Shown here piece after piece: positions 38,015 through 47,705 of a stretch of 64,000 nt of DNA; position 1 is the first letter of the stretch; each line of letters begins with the position of its first letter. Origin of the DNA: Parabacteroides sp. PM6-13 (GTDB taxonomy: Bacteria > Bacteroidota > Bacteroidia > Bacteroidales > Tannerellaceae); assembly GCF_029892605.1 (NCBI RefSeq), contig NZ_JARXWF010000001.1:1-64000 (forward strand), written 5' to 3'. Under the pieces are notes generated by a model. The model made no database searches. It was not told where the DNA came from and worked only from the letters and a program-made list of their open reading frames with translations. The translations under genes and the position numbers were made by a program.

Positions 38015-39886
38015 ATGAAAACAGACTACAAGGACAAGACAACAAAGCGCCTTTTATATATTGTAGGGCTATTCCTGATGTGGTTACCTGTTTTTCTGAT
38101 TCAGAAGCCGGGGTTTATGTTGTACCATCCGGATTTAACAGAGGGGGTAACCGGGATGGAGTGGCTGCAGGTGATGTGGCATGGATTGAAGCTCGACATG
38201 ACAGTGGCGGGTTATTTAAGCTTCATTCCGCTGTTGCTTGTGATGATATCTGTATGGCTACCCGGTGCCTGGCTAAAAAAGACACTGAAAATTTATTACC
38301 TGATCGCCTCCCTGACGATGGCTTCTATCTTTGCGGCAGACCTAGGGCTCTATGGTTTCTGGGGGTTTAAGCTCGATTCGACGGTATTGTTCTACCTGCA
38401 ATCCTCCTTCAAAGATGCGATGGCAAGCGTTCCGGTCGTGGAAGGGGTTATACTTTTATTGTTTGCTTTGCTCTACGGTGGTTTCATCTATTGGCTATTC
38501 AACCGGTTTCTCCTTTCACGGACACCACAGAAAAAGCCCCAAAGGCGTATATCAACAACTATCACCCTATTATTGGCGGGAGGCGTTATGTTTATTCCCA
38601 TACGAGGTGGCCTGACTACAGCCACGGCTAATGTCGGGATGGTCTATTTCAGCCAGAATCAATTTCTAAACCATGCGGCAGTGAATCCCTGTTTCAGTCT
38701 CTTCTATTCCATTTCATCCGAACAGGATTTTGCTTCTCAGTTCAATTTCTTTCCGGAAGAGGAAAGAAAAGCATTGTTTAGCCAATTGGTGCCGCAAAAG
38801 GATGAAACAGAAGAACTGCCGGAGGAGACTAAATTGATCAATCAGGAGCGTCCGAATATCTTACTTATCCTTTTGGAAAGCTTTTCATACAACGCCATAG
38901 AAGCGCTTGGAGGAGAGCCAGGCGTGACGCCAAACCTGAACCAGCTAGCGGCAGAGGGCATACTATTCGATCGTTATTATGCCAACTCATTCCGTACCGA
39001 CAGAGCGTTGCCGGCCATACTGAGCGGTTATCCGGCGCCCCCGACCACCTCTATCCTGAAGTATCCGACCAAGTCTGCCCATCTCCCTTCGCTGGCTAAA
39101 AGCCTGAGCAAGGTGGGATATGTGACCGATTTCTTATATGGCGGTGATGTAAACTTTGCCAATATGGGCAGCTATTTCCATAGCTCGGGCTACCGGCGGA
39201 TCACCTCCGACAAGGACTTCCCGCTGAATAGCCGTTTGAGCAAATGGGGTGTGAATGATGAAACGACATTCGAATGGCTTTACCAATCGATGGAGGAGCG
39301 CACGGCGTATGATTCTCCCTGGTTCTGCACCTTCCTTACGCTGAGCAGCCATATTCCTTTCGACGTGCCCTACCGGAAGCTATCCGATCCCTACATGAAT
39401 TCGGTGGCTTATACCGACAGCTGTCTGGGCCATTTTATCAACCGGATAAAGGAGACGCCCGCTTGGGATGATCTGTTGATTATTATGATGGCGGATCATG
39501 GATACCGCTATATGGAGGGCGTGCCCGAATACGATAGCCGGCGCAATCATATCCCGATGGTCTGGAGCGGCGGAGCCATCCGCAAGCCGGAGATCATATC
39601 GACCATCGCCAACCAAAATGATTTTGCTACCACCCTGCTTCGTCAGTTAGATCTTCCGAATGATGATTTCCTCTTCGGGAAAGACATTATGAACCCCCAT
39701 CATCCTCACTATGCCTTTTATACCTTTAAGAACGGCTTAGCCTTTATAGATCATACCGGCACAACCATCTACGACAACGACAGCGAAAGCATCCTACAGA
39801 ACGAACCTGCCGAACACAAAGAAGAGCGCCTGCATAACGGCCAAGCCATCTTGCAAACACTCTACAAAGATCTTCAGGAGAGGTGA
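38015..39886 (+). CDS. LtaS/phosphoglycerol-transferase-like membrane sulfatase-fold enzyme
   Basis: A 623-aa protein. Five TM helices in the first 190 residues, then an extracytoplasmic alkaline-phosphatase/sulfatase-fold domain (about 285-600). Metal and nucleophile candidates: Glu in LLESFSYN, Thr in SFRTDRALPAI, DHGYRY and HIPMVWSGG. Members move phosphoglycerol or phosphoethanolamine groups onto envelope polymers; target unknown here. A TATTTTTG at 37999-38006 is only 8 bp from the ATG, so the leader would be very short. Confidence 0.88.
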   Translation: MKTDYKDKTTKRLLYIVGLFLMWLPVFLIQKPGFMLYHPDLTEGVTGMEWLQVMWHGLKLDMTVAGYLSFIPLLLVMISVWLPGAWLKKTLKIYYLIASLTMASIFAADLGLYGFWGFKLDSTVLFYLQSSFKDAMASVPVVEGVILLLFALLYGGFIYWLFNRFLLSRTPQKKPQRRISTTITLLLAGGVMFIPIRGGLTTATANVGMVYFSQNQFLNHAAVNPCFSLFYSISSEQDFASQFNFFPEEERKALFSQLVPQKDETEELPEETKLINQERPNILLILLESFSYNAIEALGGEPGVTPNLNQLAAEGILFDRYYANSFRTDRALPAILSGYPAPPTTSILKYPTKSAHLPSLAKSLSKVGYVTDFLYGGDVNFANMGSYFHSSGYRRITSDKDFPLNSRLSKWGVNDETTFEWLYQSMEERTAYDSPWFCTFLTLSSHIPFDVPYRKLSDPYMNSVAYTDSCLGHFINRIKETPAWDDLLIIMMADHGYRYMEGVPEYDSRRNHIPMVWSGGAIRKPEIISTIANQNDFATTLLRQLDLPNDDFLFGKDIMNPHHPHYAFYTFKNGLAFIDHTGTTIYDNDSESILQNEPAEHKEERLHNGQAILQTLYKDLQER

Positions 39887-39898
39887 GGACTGTTTTCC

Positions 39899-40105
39899 TT
39901 AGTCCTCTGTATAGTCTAAGATATCTCCCGGTTTACATCTCAACTCGCGGCAAATGGCATTCAGAGTATCGAAGCGGACCCCTTTCACCTTTCCGGTTTT
40001 TAATAAAGAGAGATTGGTCATGCTAATATCCAACCGGGCAGACAAGTCCTTGAGGGATATCTTATTCTTTGCCATCTCTACATCTAAATTTACGATGATC
40101 GCCAT
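39899..40105 (-). CDS. Small Xre-family HTH regulator
   Basis: A 68-aa protein that is nearly all HTH (KISLKDLSARLDISMTNLSL, recognition helix about 28-40), ending CKPGDILDYTED, the YozG/Cro-like pattern. Its ATG overlaps the stop of the DUF2975 gene by 1 bp. Such pairs are common in Bacteria and Bacteroidetes; the membrane protein may modulate the regulator. It probably autoregulates the promoter at 40765-40796. Confidence 0.88.
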   Translation of the reverse strand: MAIIVNLDVEMAKNKISLKDLSARLDISMTNLSLLKTGKVKGVRFDTLNAICRELRCKPGDILDYTED

Positions 40106-40722
40106 TACACAAACTCCTTATTTTCTTGTTGTAACTCATAACCGTATTTGAAGACATCGGCTATAACATATAACATAAGCCCTACCAAAATTAAAGTAAA
40201 GTCAATTGAAAAGGACAACACAGAAGAGGATAGATGCACATATTTCAAAATAATCAAGTGATTTATCCCCTTCAACAGCCATTCTACTGGATAATACAAG
40301 ATAAATAACAAGGCAATTTTCTTGATACGTTTCACATTATCATAGATAAAGGGCTCCTGTAGATTTATAGAATTGAAAATCTTTCGCAACTGCCACAAAA
40401 TCATTAGAACAAAAAAAGCCTCAACCAAAAGATTAAAGAAAAACAGAGCATAAGAAACGAAGGACTCTTTTATATCTAGTTTGATACGAGCCTGATTGTC
40501 ATAAATCTTCACTGATAAGATATTTTCGTTCGCAAAGCGCTCACTACTTACAACTTCAGTTAAATAATAATCAAAAGGCACATCAAATGAGACATGTCCT
40601 TTTCTACGATTCTCCACAATCCAGTACACGGAGAGACCGAATAGTAATATTATTAATAGATACCATACGACACTCAGCGCACCCCGAACTACTTTAAGCA
40701 TTTTTTCAGATCTTGCTTCCAT
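40105..40722 (-). CDS. DUF2975 membrane protein
   Basis: A 205-aa protein with four TM helices (about 15-33, 88-108, 128-148, 165-188). RLDIKESF-like and NLQEPFIYDNVKRIKKIALL segments fit the DUF2975 family, which is typically coupled to a small Xre regulator as here. The lower GC and AT-rich codons differ from neighbours, hinting at recent transfer. Confidence 0.85.
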   Translation of the reverse strand: MEARSEKMLKVVRGALSVVWYLLIILLFGLSVYWIVENRRKGHVSFDVPFDYYLTEVVSSERFANENILSVKIYDNQARIKLDIKESFVSYALFFFNLLVEAFFVLMILWQLRKIFNSINLQEPFIYDNVKRIKKIALLFILYYPVEWLLKGINHLIILKYVHLSSSVLSFSIDFTLILVGLMLYVIADVFKYGYELQQENKEFV

Positions 40723-40764
40723 ACTTTTACTTCTTATTTGTTAATGACTTTGTTTTTTACAACA

Positions 40765-40796
40765 CAAACGTAAACAACAAATTTCAATAAAACAAA
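40765..40796 (-). promoter_or_regulatory. Promoter of the DUF2975-HTH pair
   Basis: On the minus strand, -33 TTTG (40796-40793) and -7 TACGTTTG (40772-40765), spacing 20 nt, 43 bp upstream of the ATG. Confidence 0.75.
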
Positions 40797-40862
40797 TATT
40801 ATTTTATGTTTTACATAAATTATTTGCAAATACAAGTAAAAATACCCTAAGCAAGAAGGCAT

Positions 40863-40899
40863 AAAAAGACCATCCAGGCTACCCTGAATGGTCTTTTTT
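40863..40899. terminator. Bidirectional terminator after rny
   Basis: AAAAAGACCAT-C-CAGG paired with CCTG-A-ATGGTCTTTTT around a short loop; T-runs on both strands. It closes the leftward rny operon. Confidence 0.85.
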
Positions 40900-40946
40900 C
40901 TTATCGTTTCAATAGCTTTTGCGCTATCCGCATTTTCAATTATCCA

Positions 40947-42482
40947 TTACTTCGCATAGCTTACCGCGCGGGTTTCACGGATTACCGTGATCTTCACCTG
41001 ACCCGGATAGGTCATTTCGTCCTGGATCTTCTTGGCGATTTCAGTAGAGAGGTTCTCCGTATCCTTATCGTCGATCTTATCGGCTCCTACGATCACGCGC
41101 AGTTCACGACCTGCCTGGATAGCGTAGGTCTTCACAACGCCCGGATAAGAGAGTGCCAATTGCTCAAGGTCGTTCAGACGTTTGATATAGGCCTCCACAA
41201 TCTCGCGGCGTGCACCCGGACGGGCTCCGGAGATAGCATCACACACCTGTACGATAGGTGCCAACAGGGTCTGCATCTCGGTCTCATCGTGGTGAGCACC
41301 TACGGCATTGCAGATATCGGGTTTCTCTTTGTATCGCTCACACAGCTTCATACCCAATACGGCATGTGGCAATTCCGGTTCATCGTCAGGCACCTTACCG
41401 ATGTCATGCAACAGACCGGCACGTTTTGCTTTCTTTGGGTTCAAGCCCAGTTCAGACGCCATCACAGCACAGAGATTGGCTGTTTCGCGCGCATGTTGCA
41501 ACAGGTTCTGTCCGTAAGACGAACGATATTTCATTTTACCAATCAAGCGGATCAGTTCCGGATGCAGGCCGTGGATACCCAAGTCGATAGCCGTACGTTT
41601 CCCGGTTTCGATCACCTCTTCTTCCACCTGCTTGCGCACTTTGCTTACCACCTCTTCGATACGTGCCGGGTGAATACGTCCGTCCTGCACCAGTTGATGC
41701 AATGCCAGACGCGCTATTTCACGGCGAACCGGGTCGAAGCCTGAGAGCACAATCGCTTCCGGCGTATCGTCAACCACGATCTCGATACCGGTAGCTGCTT
41801 CGAGTGCCCGGATATTACGTCCTTCGCGTCCGATGATACGTCCTTTTATTTCATCCGAATCGATATGGAACACCGTGATGGAGTTCTCGATAGCCGTCTC
41901 GGTGGCTACCCGCTGGATCGACTGAATAACAATCTTCTTCGCCTCCTTATTGGCCGTCATCTTGGCCTCTTCGATGATCTCGTTCACATACGAAGCCGCA
42001 TCGGTTTTCGCTACGTCTTTCAGTGATTCGATCAGGCGATTCTTCGCGTCTTCGGCAGAAAGGCCGGAGATCGCTTCCAGATGTTCTATTTCGCGTTGGT
42101 GGATCTTATCCAGTTCCACCTTCTTTTTCTCAATAACCTCGAGCTGCGCCTGCAGGTTGTCTTTGACAGCCTCTACCTCGCTGTTCTTGCGTTGTAAATC
42201 TTCCTGACGCTGGTTGAGCGTCATCTCACGTTGTTTCAGTTTCGCTTCAGTCGACTGGATCTTAGCATTCCGTTGGGACACCTGTTTTTCCAGGTCTGTC
42301 TTCAGGTTAAGAAACTTCTCTTTTACTTCCAAGAGTTTATTCTTCTTGATTACTTCCGCCTCTTTCTCCGCCTCGGCCAGGATACCGGCATACTTGGACT
42401 TCAGGAGGTAACGCATCGCTATCCATGTCAGTACACCGCCTACAATAAAGGTGATGATTGATATGATTATATACATTTCCAT
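40947..42482 (-). CDS. rny: Ribonuclease Y
   Basis: A 511-aa protein. N-terminal TM (about 4-22), long coiled-coil (30-190), KH domain ([20 protein letters not shown], about 214-233), and HD domain with LLHDIGKV (about 350-357) and VGAHHDE. Membrane-bound endoribonuclease that starts mRNA decay. Last gene of the coiled-coil protein-zapA-rny unit, an order seen often in Bacteroidetes. A terminator-like hairpin (42522-42558) just upstream may attenuate it. Confidence 0.96.
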   Translation of the reverse strand: MEMYIIISIITFIVGGVLTWIAMRYLLKSKYAGILAEAEKEAEVIKKNKLLEVKEKFLNLKTDLEKQVSQRNAKIQSTEAKLKQREMTLNQRQEDLQRKNSEVEAVKDNLQAQLEVIEKKKVELDKIHQREIEHLEAISGLSAEDAKNRLIESLKDVAKTDAASYVNEIIEEAKMTANKEAKKIVIQSIQRVATETAIENSITVFHIDSDEIKGRIIGREGRNIRALEAATGIEIVVDDTPEAIVLSGFDPVRREIARLALHQLVQDGRIHPARIEEVVSKVRKQVEEEVIETGKRTAIDLGIHGLHPELIRLIGKMKYRSSYGQNLLQHARETANLCAVMASELGLNPKKAKRAGLLHDIGKVPDDEPELPHAVLGMKLCERYKEKPDICNAVGAHHDETEMQTLLAPIVQVCDAISGARPGARREIVEAYIKRLNDLEQLALSYPGVVKTYAIQAGRELRVIVGADKIDDKDTENLSTEIAKKIQDEMTYPGQVKITVIRETRAVSYAK

Positions 42483-42521
42483 TTTAACAATTAATTAAGT
42501 TCATATATAGTTATAAAAAAA

Positions 42522-42558
42522 GCACTCCTTTGCATGGCTATTCCATGTAAAGCAGTGC
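42522..42558 (-). terminator. Hairpin with T-run between zapA and rny
   Basis: Minus strand: GCACT..TTTACATGG / CCATGCAAA..AGTGC stem, loop AATAG, followed by a T7 run at 42521-42515. It could end part of the zapA message or act as an attenuator of rny; the leader is too short (about 112 nt) for a full 6S RNA. Confidence 0.7.
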
Positions 42559-42594
42559 GGAAAAACTGTGTCTTATCTTAACAAGAGAAATAAA

Positions 42595-42894
42595 TTACTT
42601 ACCCTCTAAATACATTTCTAATTCGCTGGTCAGTTGCTCTATCTTCTCCGTAAACGGAGCGGTATCGTTCTTCTCTTCCAATTGCGAGCTGTAAACAGAC
42701 AGCTGCAAAGCAACCATGGCTAACAAATCTTTCATATCCAATTCGGATTTCGTATAATTTTGCCTGTATTCATTGATCTTCTTGCGCAGTTGCTTCGCGG
42801 CTTCGCGCACAAGCTGCTCATCGTCTCTACGAATCCAAAGACCATACGTCTTATCGGCTATTTCTACGTGTATAAGAAATTTTTCGTCCATCAC
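42595..42894 (-). CDS. zapA: Cell-division protein ZapA
   Basis: A 99-aa protein. N-terminal ZapA beta-alpha fold (KFLIHVEIADKTYGLWIRRD, about 4-23) and a C-terminal coiled-coil (about 45-99; LLAMVALQLSVYSSQLEEKN). It binds FtsZ and bundles the Z ring. It starts 4 bp after the upstream coiled-coil gene. Confidence 0.92.
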   Translation of the reverse strand: MMDEKFLIHVEIADKTYGLWIRRDDEQLVREAAKQLRKKINEYRQNYTKSELDMKDLLAMVALQLSVYSSQLEEKNDTAPFTEKIEQLTSELEMYLEGK

Positions 42895-42898
42895 ATCA

Positions 42899-43192
42899 CT
42901 ATTCGTTTAATAGGGCAATGCACTTATCCACTTCCCGCACTAACTTCGACAACCGTGTTCGGGCACTCTTCAGATCGCCATCGTTCACCGATACGACACG
43001 CGCCGTCAACATATTGTCGCACTTGGCATTCAACTCATTGATCTTCTCTTTCGCCAGCTGTATTTCCGTCTCTTTCTGGCTTATAATACCAGAGAGCTCG
43101 TCGATCCGTTGCTTTTGTTTGTCACATAATGCCATCAAATCACGAACTCTAACCTCTATTACTGCTAACAATCTTTTATGATCTTCGGTCAT
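42899..43192 (-). CDS. Coiled-coil protein upstream of zapA
   Basis: From the Met at 43192 (MTEDHKRLLAVIEVRVRDLM) the product has 97 aa; an extended start at 43222 is less likely because the -7 box lies at 43211-43218. Heptad-patterned helix throughout (QRIDELSGIISQKETEIQLA). The position before zapA suggests a ZapB-like divisome helper, but homology is not evident; inference only. Confidence 0.78.
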   Translation of the reverse strand: MTEDHKRLLAVIEVRVRDLMALCDKQKQRIDELSGIISQKETEIQLAKEKINELNAKCDNMLTARVVSVNDGDLKSARTRLSKLVREVDKCIALLNE

Positions 43193-43210
43193 TTCACGCC
43201 AAATCTTACA

Positions 43211-43241
43211 CAAAAGTAGCACTAAGAAATGAAATAAACAA
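43211..43241 (-). promoter_or_regulatory. Promoter of the zapA-rny operon
   Basis: Minus strand -33 TTG (43241-43239) and -7 TACTTTTG (43218-43211), 20-nt spacing, 18 bp before the ATG at 43192. Confidence 0.75.
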
Positions 43242-43307
43242 CAAAGGAGGAGTTAATAATGAAGAAGTAAAGAAAAATAGAAAAGCAATGATCCGGCAGA
43301 GAACAAT

Positions 43308-43339
43308 AAAGGCCGTCCAATCCATATTGAACAGCCTTT
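43308..43339 (-). terminator. Terminator of the winged-helix gene
   Basis: Stem AAAGGC..TTCAAT against ATTGGA..GCCTTT with an ATGG-type loop; a weak U-tract on the minus strand. Confidence 0.65.
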
Positions 43340-43365
43340 TCAATCTCTTCCTTCGCAGGGGTCGG

Positions 43366-43566
43366 TTACACCAACGCTACGAATACTTCACCTTCAACCT
43401 CTTCGAAAGACAATTTACCTTCTTTGGCTAACCAGCCTAAAGCAGCATACAAATCTTTGTCAGCTTTGATTTTGGTTGCTTTCTTTACTGCTTTTACATT
43501 CTGTTTGCCACCTTCGTTCAATACATTCCATACGAGGCCGGCATTTGTTCCAATCAATTCAATCAT
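43366..43566 (-). CDS. Small winged-helix protein (DUF2582-like)
   Basis: A 66-aa protein, one winged helix-turn-helix (AGLVWNVLNEGGKQNVKAVK, about 9-28; DLYAALGWLAKEGKLSFEEV, about 38-57). Matches the small stand-alone winged-helix family common in Bacteroidetes. Monocistronic between its own terminator and an AT-rich leader. DNA-binding is inferred from the fold only. Confidence 0.82.
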   Translation of the reverse strand: MIELIGTNAGLVWNVLNEGGKQNVKAVKKATKIKADKDLYAALGWLAKEGKLSFEEVEGEVFVALV

Positions 43567-43690
43567 TTTTGGTTGTAAATTATGTTTAACGGCAGCAAAA
43601 TTAAAGATTTACATATAGACAGGCAAAGAAAATCATGTTTTTTAGCATGAAATACAGATTATTTTTTATTTGTTGCCGTATTTTAACAAA

Positions 43691-44380
43691 TCAAATAATT
43701 ATATTAACGCGATCGGAAGCGGTTATTTTCTCCGCCTCAAAATCAGCTGCTAATGCGTATGCTCTCAAGAGTTTGGCCGCCGAGCGCACTGCCTCCTCCA
43801 TCCCTTCCCGACCGGAATAGCCATTAATGATCATTAACAAACGGGAGGTATTCAGGTCGATCTTGGTACGCTCCTCATCACTGGTCGGGGTGCCAATGCC
43901 TCCCTGGCGGTCTCTATAAACCGGCAATCCTTCGATATTCAACAGCCCACGTCCAATGGCTTCGTAGGGTTCACCCGCCCGGCCTACGCCCAGCTCCAGG
44001 TCGCCATCTATCTTATCCGCATCAAAGCCACCGATCGAAAAGCCGCTCTCCAGCGACACCAGGTTGATAACATCCACCAAGGTGTCGATGCGATACAAAG
44101 GTAAGTCCCGGAGCACCCTACGCCGCAACGCCTCCGCAGAAGGGCGGTAGCGGTTCGGATCTTTCCCCAGCCGTTTATAAGCCTGCCGGGTTGCCCGGAT
44201 CGGAAGAAAGGCATTGATCTCTTCCAAACGCATCGAAGCACGCATCTCAGCCGTCACCCGGTCGATCTCTTCCCACAACCGTGCGTCCGGCTCCCGGTTT
44301 TCTACCTTAGCTACGAGGGCTATCACTTCCAACTCCGGACAGGCATCCCATATCGTTTCTGAAATCGTTATTCGTATCAT
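43691..44380 (-). CDS. B3/B4 (PheT-like) domain protein
   Basis: A 229-aa stand-alone B3/4 domain, the editing/tRNA-binding module of phenylalanyl-tRNA synthetase beta (AYKRLGKDPNRYRPSAEALR, about 70-89; LVDVINLVSLESGFSIGGFD, about 101-120). Free-standing versions may act in trans on mischarged tRNA or bind amino acids; not proven here. 12 bp after pgeF. Confidence 0.87.
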   Translation of the reverse strand: MIRITISETIWDACPELEVIALVAKVENREPDARLWEEIDRVTAEMRASMRLEEINAFLPIRATRQAYKRLGKDPNRYRPSAEALRRRVLRDLPLYRIDTLVDVINLVSLESGFSIGGFDADKIDGDLELGVGRAGEPYEAIGRGLLNIEGLPVYRDRQGGIGTPTSDEERTKIDLNTSRLLMIINGYSGREGMEEAVRSAAKLLRAYALAADFEAEKITASDRVNIII

Positions 44381-44392
44381 CGCTTTCTATTT

Positions 44393-45172
44393 TTATTCTT
44401 TTATCATAATGCCCGTCAGCATCCGGCCGCTCTTCACCCCGTCCCGACGAGCGGAAAAGAACAATTCCGGCTGCCGGTAGGTACATTCGCCGCTTACCTC
44501 GATCCGTGCTTCCTGCAAACCCTGTCGCAACAGCTGCTTTCGGTTCGCCTGCCACAGATCGATATGTGGCTTTCGGTCACCATCGAAATAATAGACCAGC
44601 TCTTCATCGCCCTCAGCCCGAAACACATCGACCACCTCTTCGCCCACCTCAAAAGCCTCCGGGCTGATAGAGGGTCCGATGCCCGCAAACAAAAGAGCCG
44701 GATCACAATCAAACCGATCCCTCAACAGAGCAACCGTGCGCTCCACGATCCGCCCCGCCGTTCCTTTCCAACCGGCATGTATAGCCGCCACCATCCCGCG
44801 ATCGGGCGCATACAACACCACCGGCACGCAATCGGCTGTCGTCACAGCAATGCAGACTTGCTGCTCCTCGGTGATCAACGCATCGATGCCATATAGCCGC
44901 TTTTGCTGCTCCTCCGGCGGGAGAGAGAGAAATGCCTTGTCGACAACCAACGCCTCCAGACCATGTGTCTGATGTGGAACAATTAACGAAGCGGGCGAAA
45001 TACCCAACTGATCGCACAATCGGATTCGGTTTTCGTCGACCGCCTCCTGCTTGTCGCCACAATAATAGCCCAGATTAAGCGACGCGTACGTCCCCCGCCC
45101 TACTCCACCCTGACGGGTGGTCACAAAATGAGAAATGTTGCAATTCCCCTTCAACAGGTCGAATTGCAACAT
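44393..45172 (-). CDS. pgeF: PgeF/YfiH multicopper-oxidase-like peptidoglycan editing factor
   Basis: A 259-aa protein from the Met at 45172 (MLQFDLLKGN). The open frame extends to 45250 and overlaps obg, but that leader is not conserved-looking. Motifs: TTRQGGVG (about 19-26), HQTHG, TTADCVPVV (Cys of the Zn site) and AIHAGWKGT (His site). The family acts on wrong muropeptides (UDP-MurNAc-L-Ser) or purine nucleosides. First downstream neighbour of obg. Confidence 0.88.
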   Translation of the reverse strand: MLQFDLLKGNCNISHFVTTRQGGVGRGTYASLNLGYYCGDKQEAVDENRIRLCDQLGISPASLIVPHQTHGLEALVVDKAFLSLPPEEQQKRLYGIDALITEEQQVCIAVTTADCVPVVLYAPDRGMVAAIHAGWKGTAGRIVERTVALLRDRFDCDPALLFAGIGPSISPEAFEVGEEVVDVFRAEGDEELVYYFDGDRKPHIDLWQANRKQLLRQGLQEARIEVSGECTYRQPELFFSARRDGVKSGRMLTGIMIKE

Positions 45173-45194
45173 CTCTATCGGGAAGTCCAAGCGG

Positions 45195-46340
45195 TTATTC
45201 TTCGTCATCCCAGTCATACTCTTCGATATCTTCGTCCCAGTCATCATCATCGTCCTCTTCCATCTCCGGGATAATTAAATCCTCATCGAATACCAGGGAG
45301 CTCACATCGATGCTCTTACGAATAATCTGTTCCACCTCATGGAATGTCTCTTTATTGAGCTCTCTCCAGAGGATATCTTTGAGTTCGGTCAACCCCATCT
45401 GCGCTACAGAGGAGATAAACACGTACGGAATATCTTCGGGCAGCTCTTCGGTCAACGCCTCGATCAGTTCCTCGTCGAGCATATCGCTTTTGGTAATAGC
45501 CAACACCCGCCGCTTATCCAAGAGATCCGGGTTATACTTCACCAACTCGTTGTGTAATATCTCATACTCCTTCCGGATATCATCCGAATCGGCCGGAATC
45601 ATAAAAAGAAGCAACGAGTTACGCTCGATATGACGCAAGAAGCGCAATCCAAGCCCTTTCCCTTCGCTGGCTCCTTCGATAATACCCGGTATATCCGCCA
45701 TCACAAAAGAGCGGTTGTCGCGATAGCTGACGATTCCCAGGTTAGGCTCCAGCGTGGTAAACGGATAATTGGCGATCTTCGGTTTGGCGGCGGTAATCAC
45801 CGACAAAAGCGTCGACTTCCCGGCATTCGGAAAACCGACCAACCCAACATCGGCCAACAGTTTCAATTGCATAATAACCGTACGCTCCTCAGCCGGCTCA
45901 CCCGGTTGGGCATAGCGAGGCGCCTGGTTGGTTGATGTCTTGAAGTTCCAGTTACCCAGACCTCCGCGTCCTCCTTTGAGAAGCATCACCTGCTGACCAT
46001 CTTCCGTTACGTCGCAGATAAACTCACCGGTCTCCGCGTCATACACCACCGTACCGCAAGGCACCTCGATGATCCGGTCTTCGCCATCTTTCCCGGTGCT
46101 TCGCTTGGCACTTCCACCCTCGCCATTGGTTGCCATGATATGGCGTTCGAACTTCAGGTGAAGCAGCGTCCAGTAGTTGCGGTTACCTCGCAGGTAAATA
46201 TGGCCACCCTGTCCACCATTCCCTCCGTCAGGCCCTCCTTTGGGGATGTATTTCTCACGACGGAAATGAGTCGATCCTCTCCCGCCCTTTCCGGAGCGGC
46301 AGTAAATCTTTACATAATCTACAAAATTTGATTCAGCCAT
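45195..46340 (-). CDS. obg: GTPase Obg/CgtA
   Basis: A 381-aa protein from MAESNFVDY at 46340; a longer frame to 46412 is only repeat-derived. Obg glycine-rich N-domain ([13 protein letters not shown], about 40-52), G1 [10 protein letters not shown]3 DIPGI, G4 TKSD, SSVAQ as G5, and a very acidic tail ([20 protein letters not shown]). Ribosome-associated GTPase for 50S assembly and stress control. Upstream neighbour adk. Confidence 0.95.
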   Translation of the reverse strand: MAESNFVDYVKIYCRSGKGGRGSTHFRREKYIPKGGPDGGNGGQGGHIYLRGNRNYWTLLHLKFERHIMATNGEGGSAKRSTGKDGEDRIIEVPCGTVVYDAETGEFICDVTEDGQQVMLLKGGRGGLGNWNFKTSTNQAPRYAQPGEPAEERTVIMQLKLLADVGLVGFPNAGKSTLLSVITAAKPKIANYPFTTLEPNLGIVSYRDNRSFVMADIPGIIEGASEGKGLGLRFLRHIERNSLLLFMIPADSDDIRKEYEILHNELVKYNPDLLDKRRVLAITKSDMLDEELIEALTEELPEDIPYVFISSVAQMGLTELKDILWRELNKETFHEVEQIIRKSIDVSSLVFDEDLIIPEMEEDDDDDWDEDIEEYDWDDEE

Positions 46341-46348
46341 ATCTTTTG

Positions 46349-46427
46349 AATTATGAATTATGAATGATGAATGATGAATTGAAGAGGACACGTATGCCTC
46401 ATAATTCATCATTCATCATTCATAATT
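46349..46427. repeat. Inverted pair of heptad repeats at the adk stop
   Basis: Left arm: AATTATG x2, AATGATG x2, AATT (46349-46380). Right arm: CATAATT, CATCATT x2, CATAATT (46400-46427). The arms are perfect reverse complements over about 25 bp. The adk TGA stop lies within the right arm (46420-46422). Confidence 0.92.
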
Positions 46428-46989
46428 GTTTTAGCGCGTTTTTTATCTTTTCAAAAATATCATCGATCGTGCCGACGCCTTCGATGGCGACATGCTTCCC
46501 TTCCTTTATATAATAGTCGGCCAGGGGAGCTGTTTGGTTGTGATACACCTGTAAGCGCGATTGGATCGTCTCCAGGTTGTCGTCCGAACGGCCCGACGAT
46601 TGACCTCTTTTCAACAGGCGTTCGATCAGTTCCGATTCCTTCACCTGCAGGTTTAACATGACACTCACATCCGTTCCGCGTTCATTCAGCATCTTTTTCA
46701 ACGCTTCGGCCTGTGGGATCGTACGGGGGAAACCATCGAAGATCACCCCTTTTTCATTCTTTTTTTCATCCAGCACCTTCGCCAGGATGTCTACAATCAG
46801 CTCATCGGGCACCAGTTGTCCCTTACTAATATAGCTATCCGCTATCTTCCCCAGTTCAGTCCCCTTTTTAATTTCTGCCCTCAGCACGTCACCGGTCGAA
46901 ATATGATCCAGCCCAAATTCGCTGATAATCTTTTCGCTTTGTGTTCCCTTTCCTGATCCGGGAGCACCAAATATTACTACATTCAACAT
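46420..46989 (-). CDS. adk: Adenylate kinase
   Basis: A 189-aa protein. P-loop GAPGSGKGTQ (about 8-17), NMP site STGDVLRAE (about 36-44), GFPRT (about 85-89), LID start RGQSSGRSDD without Zn cysteines, so short-type. AMP + ATP to 2 ADP. The final codons (QL-stop) overlap the heptad repeat. In a row hpt-adk-obg-pgeF on the minus strand. Confidence 0.97.
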   Translation of the reverse strand: MLNVVIFGAPGSGKGTQSEKIISEFGLDHISTGDVLRAEIKKGTELGKIADSYISKGQLVPDELIVDILAKVLDEKKNEKGVIFDGFPRTIPQAEALKKMLNERGTDVSVMLNLQVKESELIERLLKRGQSSGRSDDNLETIQSRLQVYHNQTAPLADYYIKEGKHVAIEGVGTIDDIFEKIKNALKQL

Positions 46990-47025
46990 GATATAATAAG
47001 TTTAATTAGGTATCACCGTTCGCCG

Positions 47026-47565
47026 CTATTCCCCTACCAATTTATAAATGTCTTTGTAAGTGCGGCCTAACTCATCGTAATCCAAGCCATATCCGACAAT
47101 AAAATCCGTCGGAATGCGTAAACCAATATAATCAGGAGTCAAATCACATCGCATCGCATCCGGCTTAAACAGCATCGTAGCCAGTTTAACATCCGAGGCA
47201 CCCTGCGATTTTAGTTTTTCCATCACATATTGCATAGTGGTTCCGGTATCAACAATATCTTCCAGAAGGATCACCAGGCGGCCACGAACATCGACCGTCA
47301 CCGGTAAGATTTCATTCACCCTCCCTGTCGTAGAGGTACCCCGGTAAGAGGAGTAACGGGCAAAAGTCATCTCATAAGGGCCATCCAGCTGACGCATCAG
47401 CTCTGCCGTAAACATAAATGCCCCATTCAGAATGCTTACAAACAATGGATTCTCTCCTTCAATATCCTTTCTGATCTCCACAGCCATCCCCTCGATGGCC
47501 TCCCGGATCTGCTGCTCCGGGATAAATAGTTCAAATTCTTTATCTTTCAGACATATTCTGTCCAT
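47026..47565 (-). CDS. hpt: Hypoxanthine phosphoribosyltransferase
   Basis: A 179-aa protein with PRPP motif VILLEDIVDTGTTM (about 94-107) and substrate loop YSSYRGTSTTG (about 71-81). Purine salvage of hypoxanthine/guanine. A minus-strand -7 box TACCTTTG (47586-47593) is 21 bp before the ATG; probable head of the hpt-adk-obg run. Confidence 0.95.
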   Translation of the reverse strand: MDRICLKDKEFELFIPEQQIREAIEGMAVEIRKDIEGENPLFVSILNGAFMFTAELMRQLDGPYEMTFARYSSYRGTSTTGRVNEILPVTVDVRGRLVILLEDIVDTGTTMQYVMEKLKSQGASDVKLATMLFKPDAMRCDLTPDYIGLRIPTDFIVGYGLDYDELGRTYKDIYKLVGE

Positions 47566-47649
47566 CTGTTTTTCCTTTTAAATGGCAAAGGTACGAAAAA
47601 AATAAAAAGAGAGAATATTTTTATTTACATGCTGAGGAGAAAGAGATAT

Positions 47650-47705
47650 AAAGGAGAAAGGAGAAAGGAGAAAGGAGAAGGGAGAAGGGAGAAGGGGGAA
47701 GGGGG
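47650..47705 (+). repeat. Eight-unit heptad repeat (AAAGGAG)
   Basis: AAAGGAG x4, AAGGGAG x2, AAGGGGG x2 without gap. A pyrimidine counterpart CTTTCTC x2, CCTTCTC lies at 48202-48222, so the two flank the palindromic stretch as an inverted pair. Confidence 0.93.

Noticed and set aside
42483-42594. 6S RNA between zapA and rny
   Set aside because: The gap is about 112 nt, too short for 6S RNA, and its main structure is a terminator-like hairpin.
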